From: Pseudomonadota bacterium
Lineage (GTDB): Bacteria > Desulfobacterota > Desulfobulbia > Desulfobulbales > JAGXFP01
Assembly (NCBI GenBank): GCA_018814305.1
Contig: JAHJAA010000044.1
Span: 1 to 64,000 of the forward strand
DNA: 64,000 bases
Direction: 5' to 3'
The translations under genes were made by a program, and so were the position numbers. Numbering within the stretch: position 1 is the stretch's first letter; each line of letters begins with the position of its first letter. Positions 25,425-33,466 of the stretch are shown here, in pieces. The notes below the pieces were generated by a model. It ran no database searches. It was not told where the DNA came from and saw only the letters and a list, made by a program, of their open reading frames with translations.

Positions 25425-26333
25425 CTACTTTTTGCGAAAATCAGCATATATTTTATCGGCACAATCTGGGCAATAGCCGTGGGTGAACTCTGCTTCAGAA
25501 TTATCTCGGATATATGTTTCTATCTGATTCCAGTAACCACGGTCGTCTCTGATTTTCTTGCATGAGGTGCAAATCGGTAAGAAACCACTCAGCAGCTTCA
25601 CCTTTTCAAGGGCCTGCTTATGCTCGATGACTTCTTGCTTGAGTTTTTCTTTGGCCAGTCTGATCGTGTCTATTAACCGTTTGAATTCTTTAGATAATTG
25701 CCCAATCTCGTCATTGCTTGCCAAGGGCGTGATCGTGTATTGTTCCCCTGCTCGGACGTGCTCAACGTGACTACTTAAGGTCAGGAGCGGTTGAATGACC
25801 ATTTTGATGAGGAGAGTAAACATGCCTATGATATAGATGATCAGCAAAATAATCAGGAGAGTGATACTGATTTCCGCCCGTGACTGTAAGGCATTGATCT
25901 CCCGTTCGTAAATAGTTTTTAAATTGGTAGAGTTCGTGCTTATCTTTCTGATCTCATTGCGAATTTGTTCTATTGTCGGGTTGGGGATTGGTCGGCCAGG
26001 GGTTAAATTATCCACCACCCGTTTGATCCGGACAAACGATAGCTCGAGGTTGATGAGCTCGGCTGGTTTGTTTGTATTCGGTGATATTTGCTGAAGTTGC
26101 AGGGTTATGGCTGGAATCGCTTTTAGATATTTTTGTAATGATTCGACGTCCGTTAAATCGAGGAGGATATTAATCGCTATTTCCCGGGTGGTTTGATTGA
26201 CCATATCCAGGGTGGAAAGGGTTTGATTGAAGCGATGGTTGGTTGACCGATACCCATAAAAAATGATGATTGAAACAATCAATACAATGAGGGCGGAAGA
26301 AGAGAAGATTATGGTCTTGAACTTAATTGTCAT
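25425..26333 (-). CDS. HAMP-domain membrane protein with C-terminal two-CxxC module
   Basis: A 302-residue protein: TM1 (~8-27), a periplasmic helical domain (~28-155), TM2 (~158-180), a HAMP domain (~180-235) and a short coiled coil (KLKQEVIEHKQALEKV). A ~55-residue module follows, with CTSCKKIRDDRGYWNQ and a final YCPDC pair, probably a zinc site. There is no kinase, cyclase or methyl-accepting domain. I recognise the CxxC module as a common tail of sensory proteins in Desulfobacterota. It overlaps the binding-protein gene upstream by ATGA, suggesting the lipoprotein feeds its signal to this receptor. Confidence 0.75.
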   Translation of the reverse strand: MTIKFKTIIFSSSALIVLIVSIIIFYGYRSTNHRFNQTLSTLDMVNQTTREIAINILLDLTDVESLQKYLKAIPAITLQLQQISPNTNKPAELINLELSFVRIKRVVDNLTPGRPIPNPTIEQIRNEIRKISTNSTNLKTIYEREINALQSRAEISITLLIILLIIYIIGMFTLLIKMVIQPLLTLSSHVEHVRAGEQYTITPLASNDEIGQLSKEFKRLIDTIRLAKEKLKQEVIEHKQALEKVKLLSGFLPICTSCKKIRDDRGYWNQIETYIRDNSEAEFTHGYCPDCADKIYADFRKK

Positions 26334-27103
26334 AAAGGGCTCGTATTGTAGCCATGTTTGCGGAAAACCTCTTTCCCTTTTGTCGTCAGGTAGGCATAGA
26401 ATTTTTTGGCATTCGTCGGATCGCCGGCAGTGGTGAGCAACCCTGTATGTAGTTCATCCTTGACCTGGTACGGCGGTTCCAGGGGAACGACAATAAGTCC
26501 TTCCCCTGCCGGGGTTGCGGCCATTACATCCCATTCAATTATCGCGTCGATACCACCTCCTCTGTACAATTTGAGGACATCCTGACTGGAGGACCCGTAA
26601 ACCACTATGTTTTTCAGGATATCGTTTCTTCGGGGATGTTTCTCAATGACTTGGGTCATAACAATCTGGCCGAGGCTGGCCAGTTTTGGATTGGACATTA
26701 CGATGCGAACACCTGGTTCAGCCAGATCATCCAGACCCTTGATTCGGTCCTTGGCCTCGGGGGAAACTAGAATCGCGACCACATGCCAGGCAATGAAATT
26801 GTTTTCTAAGACCAGACCTTTCTTGGCTAAGATATCAAGATTCTTTTTGTCCCCCGGAAGGAAGATGTCCCCGGTATTGAATTGAAGGATGTAATCCCTC
26901 AGAATTGAGGACCCATCAAAATGGGTCTGAACTTTTATGCCGGTTTCCCGCTCGAAATTTGCGGCAATCTCATTCACCGGGACCTTCATTCCAGCCCCGG
27001 ACAGAAAGAGAAGGTTTTTTGCTTTTTTTTCAGACTCGGAGCACGAACCTATGGCCACACCAAGGGCAATAATTGCTATCAGATAATAATGGTACGATCG
27101 CAT
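26330..27103 (-). CDS. ModA-like periplasmic binding lipoprotein
   Basis: A 257-residue protein of the molybdate/tungstate-type solute-binding family. It has a lipoprotein signal with lipobox AIGSC (~20), then LLFLSGAGMKVPVNEIAANF, and DIFLPGDKKNLDIL (~85) as in ModA. No ABC permease or ATPase is nearby. Instead it is translationally coupled to a HAMP receptor, so a sensing rather than uptake role is plausible. The ATG at 27103 has AGGAG five bases upstream. Ligand not predictable. Confidence 0.8.
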   Translation of the reverse strand: MRSYHYYLIAIIALGVAIGSCSESEKKAKNLLFLSGAGMKVPVNEIAANFERETGIKVQTHFDGSSILRDYILQFNTGDIFLPGDKKNLDILAKKGLVLENNFIAWHVVAILVSPEAKDRIKGLDDLAEPGVRIVMSNPKLASLGQIVMTQVIEKHPRRNDILKNIVVYGSSSQDVLKLYRGGGIDAIIEWDVMAATPAGEGLIVVPLEPPYQVKDELHTGLLTTAGDPTNAKKFYAYLTTKGKEVFRKHGYNTSPL

Positions 27104-27356
27104 CCTGACTCCTGAGCTTTGGTTGGTTAACATTCCACTCAAATTACTCGACTGGGTCTTGGGCGTCAAAAGGAAAGATGTGACCAGTTTTATGATGTTC
27201 ATACGCTTGAAAAGTAAGTTCTGGTGAGTTGGGGATGGAGATTAGAGGAGGGGGCGGGGTATAATCGATTTATATGGATCTTCTCGCCATGATTGTGATT
27301 CTTGGCTGTATTTCTCCATTTTTTTTGGGGGTTGTGTCATTCATTTTCACAACCCG

Positions 27357-27581
27357 CTACTCACCTGTCACACTCTCCAGATAGTCGTTGATCTCATTTT
27401 CAATTTTGGCTTCAGTTTCGTCGCCGAGAACGTGGACGGAAACAACGTTCTGGACCAGGCAGGTGCCGATCGAGCAAGCGGTGCATCCGATCCCGTAGCG
27501 GTTCAGGATCTCACCGATTGGCGGATGTTCCTTGAGTACTTCGATGATTTGCCGGTTGCCTATAGCATCGGGAAGGTTCAT
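27357..27581 (-). CDS. DUF1858-type small redox protein
   Basis: A 74-residue protein with the helical DUF1858 pattern (IIEVLKEHPPIGEILNRYGI) ending in a cysteine cluster GCTACSIGTC (~33-42). Domains of this type accompany hybrid-cluster and other redox proteins and may form a redox disulfide. The ATG at 27581 is chosen for GGAGG seven bases upstream; the longer frame to 27614 is unlikely. No redox partner is next to it. The following gap to 27876 contains nothing I recognise. Confidence 0.7.
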   Translation of the reverse strand: MNLPDAIGNRQIIEVLKEHPPIGEILNRYGIGCTACSIGTCLVQNVVSVHVLGDETEAKIENEINDYLESVTGE

Positions 27582-27876
27582 GGTCGGGCCTCCTTCTTCA
27601 TGGTTAGCCATCATAATAGCCGGATTCTGTCGTGAAAAAAATGATCCAAGTCAAGACTTACTCAGGTTTTTTCGTTGTTTGCTCCCTTTTCACAAAGTTG
27701 TCCGAGAATCACCAATAATCTGGTCAGCTATTGGCTCATGGGAAAGTTCATTGTGGCAGAGATCAGAGACGAGTGAAGGGAAAGGGGGAGTCTGTGATTG
27801 GTGAGGCATCAACGCGCTTAATTGTTGGATAGATTCGTTGGCACCTGGTGCTAAATACTTAATGAATTGAGGTTCC

Positions 27877-28362
27877 ATGACCCTTTGGAAAGAATTGATA
27901 ACTATTATCGGCCTCCTCCTGATCGGTTTGGTCTTGACCGGGTGCAATGAGAGGCGTTCGGCTGAAAGAACGGATTGTCTGCCGACCCCGTATGATGAAA
28001 TCGGCCCTTTTTACCGACCCGGCGCCCCGGTGCGGCAGGCGGTTGGTAAAGGGTATGTTTTATCTGGCATGGTGTTGTCGACGGATGATTGTCGGCTGTT
28101 ACCCGGAGCGCGTCTTGAATTTTGGCTGGTCAATCCCCAAGGGGAATATGATGATGCCCACCGAGCCACGGTTTACGCCGATCGAAAAGGGTGGTACCAT
28201 TTTGAAAGTAATCGCCCCATCGATTATGTCGGGCGTCTGCCGCATATTCATATGATGGTGACCGCCGATGGTCAGGAGCAGTTGATCACCCAGCATTACC
28301 CCACGGGAAAGACCTCCGGGGCGGTTTTTGATTTGGTGCTTGTCCCGGTGGCGAAACCATAA
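27877..28362 (+). CDS. Intradiol-dioxygenase-like lipoprotein
   Basis: A 161-residue protein with lipobox LTGC (~24). The remainder matches the intradiol ring-cleavage fold: GPFYRPGAP (~45), LPGARLEFWLVNPQGEYD (~75), a tyrosine in KGWYHFE and a second in IDYVGRLPHIHMMV. These give the Tyr-Tyr-His-His set of the non-haem iron(III) site. It is shorter than cytoplasmic catechol dioxygenases and is exported. The oxygen-using chemistry is notable for a likely anaerobe, so the role may be different. It is followed by the OYE homologue 43 bases later. Confidence 0.8.
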   Translation: MTLWKELITIIGLLLIGLVLTGCNERRSAERTDCLPTPYDEIGPFYRPGAPVRQAVGKGYVLSGMVLSTDDCRLLPGARLEFWLVNPQGEYDDAHRATVYADRKGWYHFESNRPIDYVGRLPHIHMMVTADGQEQLITQHYPTGKTSGAVFDLVLVPVAKP

Positions 28363-28405
28363 ATGTCTTATTACCTTTAGCTGATCTTCGAAGAAGAGGT
28401 GTTTC

Positions 28406-29527
28406 ATGACCGCATTGTTTGAACAAACTTCGCTCCAGACCATGACCCTGAGGAATCGTCTGGTCCGTTCTGCTACTTGGGAAGGAATGTGCGATAGGGA
28501 TGGTCGACCCACGGAAAAGTTGAGTGACTTCTACCGGGATCTGGCGGCTGGTGGGGTGGGGCTCATCGTCACCGGTTTTACCTTTGTTCGGCCTGATGGC
28601 AAGCAGATGCCTGGGAAGATGGGGATCCATACCGATGCCTTTGAACCCGAGATGCGCGCCCTTGCTGAGGGGGTGCATGGGGAGGGTGGTCGAATCTGCC
28701 TCCAGCTTGTCCATGCCGGGGGCCAGACCGATACCCGAAATGCCGGACGACAACCTTTGGCGCCCTCCGCCGTTCAGGTGGCGCAGTTCCCCGAGATGCC
28801 TGCTGAACTCCGGCGAGATGAAATCGAGGCAATTATTTCGGCCTTTGGTGAAGGGGCGCGCCGGGCTAAGGAATGGGGCTTTGACGCGGTGCAGTTGCAT
28901 GGCGCCCACGGCTATCTGATCAATCAATTCCTTTCCCCGTTGACCAATCTGCGGACCGATGAATACGGGGGCTCAATCGAGAAGCGCTGCCGCTTTCTTC
29001 TGGAGGTTTATGACAAGGTCCGGGCTACAGTGGGGGCCGATTACCCGGTGTTGATCAAGCTCAATGGTTCGGATAATCTTTCGGGGGGGCTTTCGGCTGA
29101 GGATGCCCTCTATGCTGCCCGCAAACTCTCAGAGAGAGGGATTGACGCTATAGAGGTCTCGGGCGGGACCTCGGCTTCCGGTGAGATGAGCCCGGTCCGG
29201 GCGAAAATCGATTCACCGGCCAAGGAGGCCTATAATTTTGATTTGGCCCTCAAGATAAAAAAGGGGGTTGCCTGCCCAGTTATGGTGGTTGGTGGTTTTC
29301 GGAGTCTTGAGGTAGTGGAGCAGGTTATCGTTGAAGAAGGCCTTGATTATGTGGCCATGGCCCGGCCTTTTATCAGGGAACCTGGCCTCGCCAATCGTTG
29401 GCTAAGCGGGGACCAAACTCCGGCTCGTTGTATCTCCTGTAACGGTTGCTTTGCCCCCGGCATTAAGGAAGGTGGAATCTATTGCGTGATTGAGAAGAAG
29501 GAGCAGGTGCGAGTCAGTACGAAGTAA
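28406..29527 (+). CDS. Old yellow enzyme-type NADH:flavin oxidoreductase
   Basis: A 373-residue TIM-barrel flavoprotein: the start RNRLVRSATWEGM, LIVTGFTFV (~55), the substrate pair HGAHGYLINQFLSPLTN (~170), GGSIEKR, and the C-terminal FMN phosphate site VGGFRS and MARPFI. It lacks the Fe-S and second flavin domain of the dienoyl-CoA reductase subgroup, though a CISCNGC stretch lies near the end. It probably reduces an activated C=C bond using NAD(P)H and FMN. It may be co-transcribed with the intradiol-like lipoprotein. Confidence 0.88.
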   Translation: MTALFEQTSLQTMTLRNRLVRSATWEGMCDRDGRPTEKLSDFYRDLAAGGVGLIVTGFTFVRPDGKQMPGKMGIHTDAFEPEMRALAEGVHGEGGRICLQLVHAGGQTDTRNAGRQPLAPSAVQVAQFPEMPAELRRDEIEAIISAFGEGARRAKEWGFDAVQLHGAHGYLINQFLSPLTNLRTDEYGGSIEKRCRFLLEVYDKVRATVGADYPVLIKLNGSDNLSGGLSAEDALYAARKLSERGIDAIEVSGGTSASGEMSPVRAKIDSPAKEAYNFDLALKIKKGVACPVMVVGGFRSLEVVEQVIVEEGLDYVAMARPFIREPGLANRWLSGDQTPARCISCNGCFAPGIKEGGIYCVIEKKEQVRVSTK

Positions 29528-29574
29528 TCATTTGAGCGAATGGGTTGAACCTGTTTGCGTGGTTCGAGGGAAGG

Positions 29575-29883
29575 ATGCATAAGATTCTTAGTAACATCGG
29601 CGCGGTACTTTCCGCCATTTTCTTTGCCTTTTGTTGACATGTTTCACTGATCCTGGCCAGTTTAGGTCTGGGGAGTGCAGCGGTGGGGCAATGGGTTCCC
29701 AGTCATAAGGGGATTTTCCCCTGGGTAGCCCTGGGGATGATGTCTTTGTCCCTGGTATTTGCCCTAAGGGAAAAGAAGAAGACAGGGAGCAATAAAGGAC
29801 TCGTGGTTTTTGCCTTAGCCCTGGTTGTGTCCGTTACATTGATCCTCTATACCGTCGTGAAGGAGGGGTTTGTTCCGTTGTAG
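29575..29883 (+). CDS. Candidate selenoprotein: MerT-like membrane protein with Cys-Sec (UGA)
   Basis: An ATG at 29575 with GAGGGAAGG upstream opens a 103-codon frame whose only interruption is TGA at codon 21 (29635-29637). The frame reads FFAFC-(TGA)-HVSLILASLGLG. In MerT-type mercuric transport proteins the same place, near the end of the first membrane helix, carries Cys-Cys followed by a similar LGFSG segment. Two more hydrophobic segments follow. A SECIS-like hairpin lies 14-37 bases after the TGA. I infer selenocysteine insertion. The alternative is a nonsense mutation, with a short internal start (GTG 29683) left over. The substrate could be a soft metal. Confidence 0.6.
29651..29674 (+). 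promoter_or_regulatory. SECIS-like hairpin downstream of the in-frame TGA
   Basis: TCC (29651-29653) pairs with GGA (29672-29674) and CCAG (29657-29660) with CTGG (29668-29671), with a TGG bulge on the 5' side. The 7-base loop is TTTAGGT. The loop begins 23 bases after the TGA, inside the distance usual for bacterial SECIS elements, and carries the GGU seen in the E. coli fdhF loop. The stem is short, so this is supportive rather than conclusive. Confidence 0.45.
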
Positions 29884-30024
29884 CGATGATCCTAGAGGTA
29901 TCTCTCTAGCGAGGGAAAGATTTTTCCCCCCGTTCCTAAAAATATTCTTGTTATTTATGATAGGCTAGGGTAACATTACTACATTGTTGCGCAGTACGTT
30001 TGTAGAATATACGAAAAAGGAAAC

Positions 30025-30057
30025 GCACAACCCTCGTTGAGGATGTGCTTTTTTTTT
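30025..30057 (+). terminator. Terminator-like hairpin between the Sec candidate and cspA-like gene
   Basis: GCACA/TGTGC (30025-30029 with 30044-30048) encloses CCTC/GAGG (30032-30035 with 30039-30042) and is followed by nine T. It either ends the transcript of the upstream gene or acts as an attenuator in the cold-shock leader. Confidence 0.6.
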
Positions 30058-30142
30058 GTACTACAAAAGGTTCTGCCTGCCGGAAATCCGGCGATATTAT
30101 CGAGTGGTCCTTTTAGGGCCCTATCATGTAAGGAGTAGTACG

Positions 30143-30343
30143 ATGTCTGAAGGAACAGTAAAATGGTTTAACGATGCAAAGGGTTTTGGTTTCATTGAGC
30201 AGGACGGTGGCAAGGATGTATTTGTACATCACACCGCCATTCAAGCTGAAGGTTTCAAAACTCTGGCCGAAGGTGCCCGGGTCACTTTTGAAGTGGTAGA
30301 CGGTCCTAAAGGTCCGGCCGCTGCAAACGTTCGCCAGCAGTAA
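30143..30343 (+). CDS. Cold-shock protein (CspA family)
   Basis: A 66-residue single cold-shock domain protein. It has the RNA-binding motifs RNP1 (KGFGFIEQ) and RNP2 (DVFVHHTAI) and starts [11 protein letters not shown]. It binds single-stranded RNA and DNA and melts mRNA structure. The ATG at 30143 has an AAGGAG site. The leader is long and T-rich (from about 30060), as is common for cold-shock mRNAs, and a strong terminator follows at 30370. Confidence 0.95.
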   Translation: MSEGTVKWFNDAKGFGFIEQDGGKDVFVHHTAIQAEGFKTLAEGARVTFEVVDGPKGPAAANVRQQ

Positions 30344-30369
30344 TATTTCGACCCGAATATACTGACTGC

Positions 30370-30397
30370 AGCCCCGCATTTTGCGGGGCTTTTTTTT
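30370..30397 (+). terminator. Intrinsic terminator of the cold-shock gene
   Basis: AGCCCCGCA (30370-30378) pairs perfectly with 30382-30390 around a TTT loop, followed by seven T. Confidence 0.9.
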
Positions 30398-30514
30398 GTC
30401 TATTCTGTCCTCGATTTAACCCGAGTCCTTTGTCTTCTCTTGGTTCGTTTGCTCCAAGATTCTTTTCTTGTTCTCTTTGGTTGGTGCTCTCTCGCCCCAT
30501 CCGTGCCTGTTTTC

Positions 30515-32506
30515 CTAAAAATCCCTTCCGTGTTTCACCCGCCACCAGCCGATGCCGAGAACCTGGTTCATTTTTTTGGCAAGGTCCTTCAGGTCAGGAG
30601 CAATCGGCGATGGATTAATCCCTGGAAGCCCTTCATATTTAGGACGGCCGGATAGGTCGGCAATAAAATTCTTGCCGATGACCCTCTTCCAGCCGATGCC
30701 AAGGGTATCCGTCCCGTCCGTAAGGAGGTCGCGGCCGACGGCATGGTAGATGAATCCTTTGGGGGCGGTCAATTCGATAAGGGTTGGCCCAATATCGATA
30801 TGACTGCCGGTTGCGGCTGGATCAATGGTCATGCCCCGCAGGACCTCCGGGCCGTAGAGAATCAAGGGTACAGTGGATCGCTCAAACAGATCGGGACGGC
30901 CATTGATAAATTTTCGGCCGAAATGATCACCGGTTATGGCAAAGAGGGGGGTTGTAAGTATGGTTTCGGCTTTTTGGACAAAGTTGCCCAGGCACTGGTC
31001 GGCATACCAGAGATGCCCCAGGGTGTTCAGGCTGGTGGTGTTATCAAAGTCCTTGGTCAGTTCCGTAGGGACTTTGTGCAGGGGAAATCCCTTGGCGGGG
31101 AGGTCGACATTATAGGGTGGATGATAGCTGGTGGTCAGGATGAGATTAAAACTTGGGATGGCGTCGTCAACTGTCCGGGTAATGAAGTCCAGAAGATACT
31201 CATCATCCACCCCCCATTCGTAGGTTGCCACCCCATCGCTCATATGAGGAGCGCCATAAATTTCCTGGACGCCCTGATCATGGGCAAAATCGCCCAGCCG
31301 TTGCCAGCTGAGATAACCGCCGTAGAAGAGCCTGGTTCGGTAGCCAAGCTGGTTGAAGATGGCAAAGAGCGAGGAAGGGTAGGGCGTTTGGGCGGTGAGT
31401 TGATAGTTGGTCTCAAGCCCTGCATAGGGGAGGTCGGTGATGATGGCGGCCAGGGAGTTCATGGTCCCCTCCGAGGCGGGCAGGAAGTTTTTGAAGTGGA
31501 GTCCGGCCTTGCCGATACTTTTCAGGTTCTCGACCAATCCCAGGGGGGCGTAACGGGGGAGAAAGGGCCAGGCGTCACCGCTTTCCATTACGATCAGAAA
31601 AATATGGCGCGGGGGGATGGACTTGGGGCCAGCGGCCTGTTTTTGCAGGGCCTCGTCTAGGGAGGCCGGGGCGGGCTGGTCCTGGTTGAATTCTTGAACT
31701 GCTTTGCGGATGTCGCCGTCCGGCAGAAAGGTGGTCAGCCCAGTGGCGCCAATCTGTTTTTTATGGTCTCGGACCGCGTAGAGCAAGGCAAAATAGGGAT
31801 TGAGCACCGCCTTGTTAAGAAAATCGTCCATGGTGATGGCAACGTCCTTCCGTTGGGCCGGGCGACGACCCAATGAACCACGGACCCCGGCGATGATCAG
31901 GATGATGATGGCGGTGAGTGCCAGAATTTGAACTGGTCTGGGGAAGACGAAATGGTTCATGGGTGGTGGTTGTTGGATGTTGAGGATGCGACGCTGGGTC
32001 TTTACGAGGATAAAGGAGAGCAGAACGATGACCATCAGGATGGGGATAGGGTGGTAATCCGCCCAGATGGTCTGCAGAATGGCCTGGGTGTCATCGTAGT
32101 AGAGATTGAAGATGAAGTGGTTGAAATGGGCACTGTATTCACGGAAATAGCCATAGGTCACGATCCAGACGGAGGTGGTTATGGTGATAAACAGGAATCC
32201 CCCGGTCCGTCGGAGTAGGGCGGCGACGGGTTGAAACTTTGGTGAAAGTCCGGTGGTCAGGCTGCCGAGGACAAAGGGGGCCACCACCCACCAGGTGGCC
32301 ACCATGGAATCGTAACGCATCCCATTGAGCAGGGCCAGGAGGATATCATGGAAACTGCTTTTCGGGTCGATCATGTTCCGGAAAAGGAGGACGAATCCCA
32401 GGCGGAAGGCTGAAAAACAGGCCATGTAAAAAAGCCAGTGGCGCCAGTCGTGTCGGGCCTGGGTGAGAAATCGGTGAAACCCGCCGCTTGGTTGAGGTGG
32501 TGTCAT
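30515..32506 (-). CDS. LtaS-like sulfatase-fold phosphoglycerol/phosphoethanolamine transferase
   Basis: A 663-residue inner-membrane protein: about five N-terminal transmembrane helices (~20-215), then a periplasmic sulfatase-fold domain. Visible are the metal motif IFLIVMESGDAW (~300), the probable nucleophile threonine in SEGTMNSL (~345), and the late metal motif ITGDHFGR (~555). LtaS, MdoB and related enzymes use this fold to transfer glycerol phosphate or ethanolamine phosphate. Its place at the end of an LPS operon suggests decoration of a surface glycan. The start (ATG 32506) overlaps the upstream glycosyltransferase stop. Confidence 0.85.
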   Translation of the reverse strand: MTPPQPSGGFHRFLTQARHDWRHWLFYMACFSAFRLGFVLLFRNMIDPKSSFHDILLALLNGMRYDSMVATWWVVAPFVLGSLTTGLSPKFQPVAALLRRTGGFLFITITTSVWIVTYGYFREYSAHFNHFIFNLYYDDTQAILQTIWADYHPIPILMVIVLLSFILVKTQRRILNIQQPPPMNHFVFPRPVQILALTAIIILIIAGVRGSLGRRPAQRKDVAITMDDFLNKAVLNPYFALLYAVRDHKKQIGATGLTTFLPDGDIRKAVQEFNQDQPAPASLDEALQKQAAGPKSIPPRHIFLIVMESGDAWPFLPRYAPLGLVENLKSIGKAGLHFKNFLPASEGTMNSLAAIITDLPYAGLETNYQLTAQTPYPSSLFAIFNQLGYRTRLFYGGYLSWQRLGDFAHDQGVQEIYGAPHMSDGVATYEWGVDDEYLLDFITRTVDDAIPSFNLILTTSYHPPYNVDLPAKGFPLHKVPTELTKDFDNTTSLNTLGHLWYADQCLGNFVQKAETILTTPLFAITGDHFGRKFINGRPDLFERSTVPLILYGPEVLRGMTIDPAATGSHIDIGPTLIELTAPKGFIYHAVGRDLLTDGTDTLGIGWKRVIGKNFIADLSGRPKYEGLPGINPSPIAPDLKDLAKKMNQVLGIGWWRVKHGRDF

Positions 32507-33456
32507 CAGTCTTTGATCAATGTAAAATTATGACTGTCGCCCAGTGATCTGCCCCCCAGGAGATTCTGTTCCAGCCAGGTTAACAACCGGTATTTCAGAC
32601 GCTCATGTTTATGTCTGGGGCGTTTGCTGTGGGCTGGTTCATGTTCGTAGAGTTTGTCCCCCCAAGAGAGGGTGGCGATCTTTTCCCGCATCACCTGGGG
32701 ATGGGTCCCATGGTAGCGGGCCACTGCGCTGAGCGGACCGTAATCGAATTCCGGTGGGGCTGATTTGTATTTTTCAGAGACAAAGCGCTTGCCGTGGTGG
32801 TTGGTGTCGATGTAGCGACTCTTCATCTGCATCTTTTCAGGAGGTCGGACCCAGCCATAATGGAAGATTCTAGCCCGGGCCGGAACACAGTGGAGTTTTT
32901 CGGCCCCCTTCTTGTTGCGGTAACTGACTCCGTCGAAATTTATAATTTTTCGAAAGGACTGGGCCGAGGCAAATGAATGGATCTCGGGGAGATTCCGAAC
33001 CAGGCGGATTTCTCTTTTATACCAGCCATGGGAGAGGTGGTGGTGGTTATAGTTCCCCCAGAAGTGGAGATAGTCCAAGACCATCCCCTCAACCTCGGGC
33101 CGGTTCAGGTATTTCTGGCATCGCTCCCGGAGGACCGGCAGATCTTCTTCATGGAGCACCTCATCGCCCTGGAGGTAGATGAGCCAGTCACCGGTGCAGG
33201 CCTGTTTGGCAATATCGGTCTGGTGAGCGTGCTCCATGCCTCTGGGGTACCGTTCGAGGTCCCAGGTCGTATCGATGATCCGGATTTTGTCCGAATCGAT
33301 TGATTCGATCATTTCACGGCTTTGATCATCTGGATCGCCCTGGCCAAGGGCGACTACAAACTCATCCACCAACGGCAGGGCCGAGCGGATTGACTCGGTT
33401 ATCGGGTAATAGAGTTTGCTGCCGTTGCGTAAAAAGGTAAAACCACTGATCTTCAC
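32506..33456 (-). CDS. Glycosyltransferase, family 2-like
   Basis: A 316-residue cytoplasmic protein starting with the GT-A pattern ISGFTFLRNGSKLYYPI. An acidic QGDPDDQS stretch lies near residue 40 and the nucleotide-sugar site YLQGDEVLHEEDL near residue 95. No membrane helices. It presumably adds a sugar to lipopolysaccharide or a related glycan; donor and acceptor are unknown. Its start follows the methyltransferase stop by ten bases. Confidence 0.8.
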   Translation of the reverse strand: MKISGFTFLRNGSKLYYPITESIRSALPLVDEFVVALGQGDPDDQSREMIESIDSDKIRIIDTTWDLERYPRGMEHAHQTDIAKQACTGDWLIYLQGDEVLHEEDLPVLRERCQKYLNRPEVEGMVLDYLHFWGNYNHHHLSHGWYKREIRLVRNLPEIHSFASAQSFRKIINFDGVSYRNKKGAEKLHCVPARARIFHYGWVRPPEKMQMKSRYIDTNHHGKRFVSEKYKSAPPEFDYGPLSAVARYHGTHPQVMREKIATLSWGDKLYEHEPAHSKRPRHKHERLKYRLLTWLEQNLLGGRSLGDSHNFTLIKD

Positions 33457-33466
33457 AATATAATCC

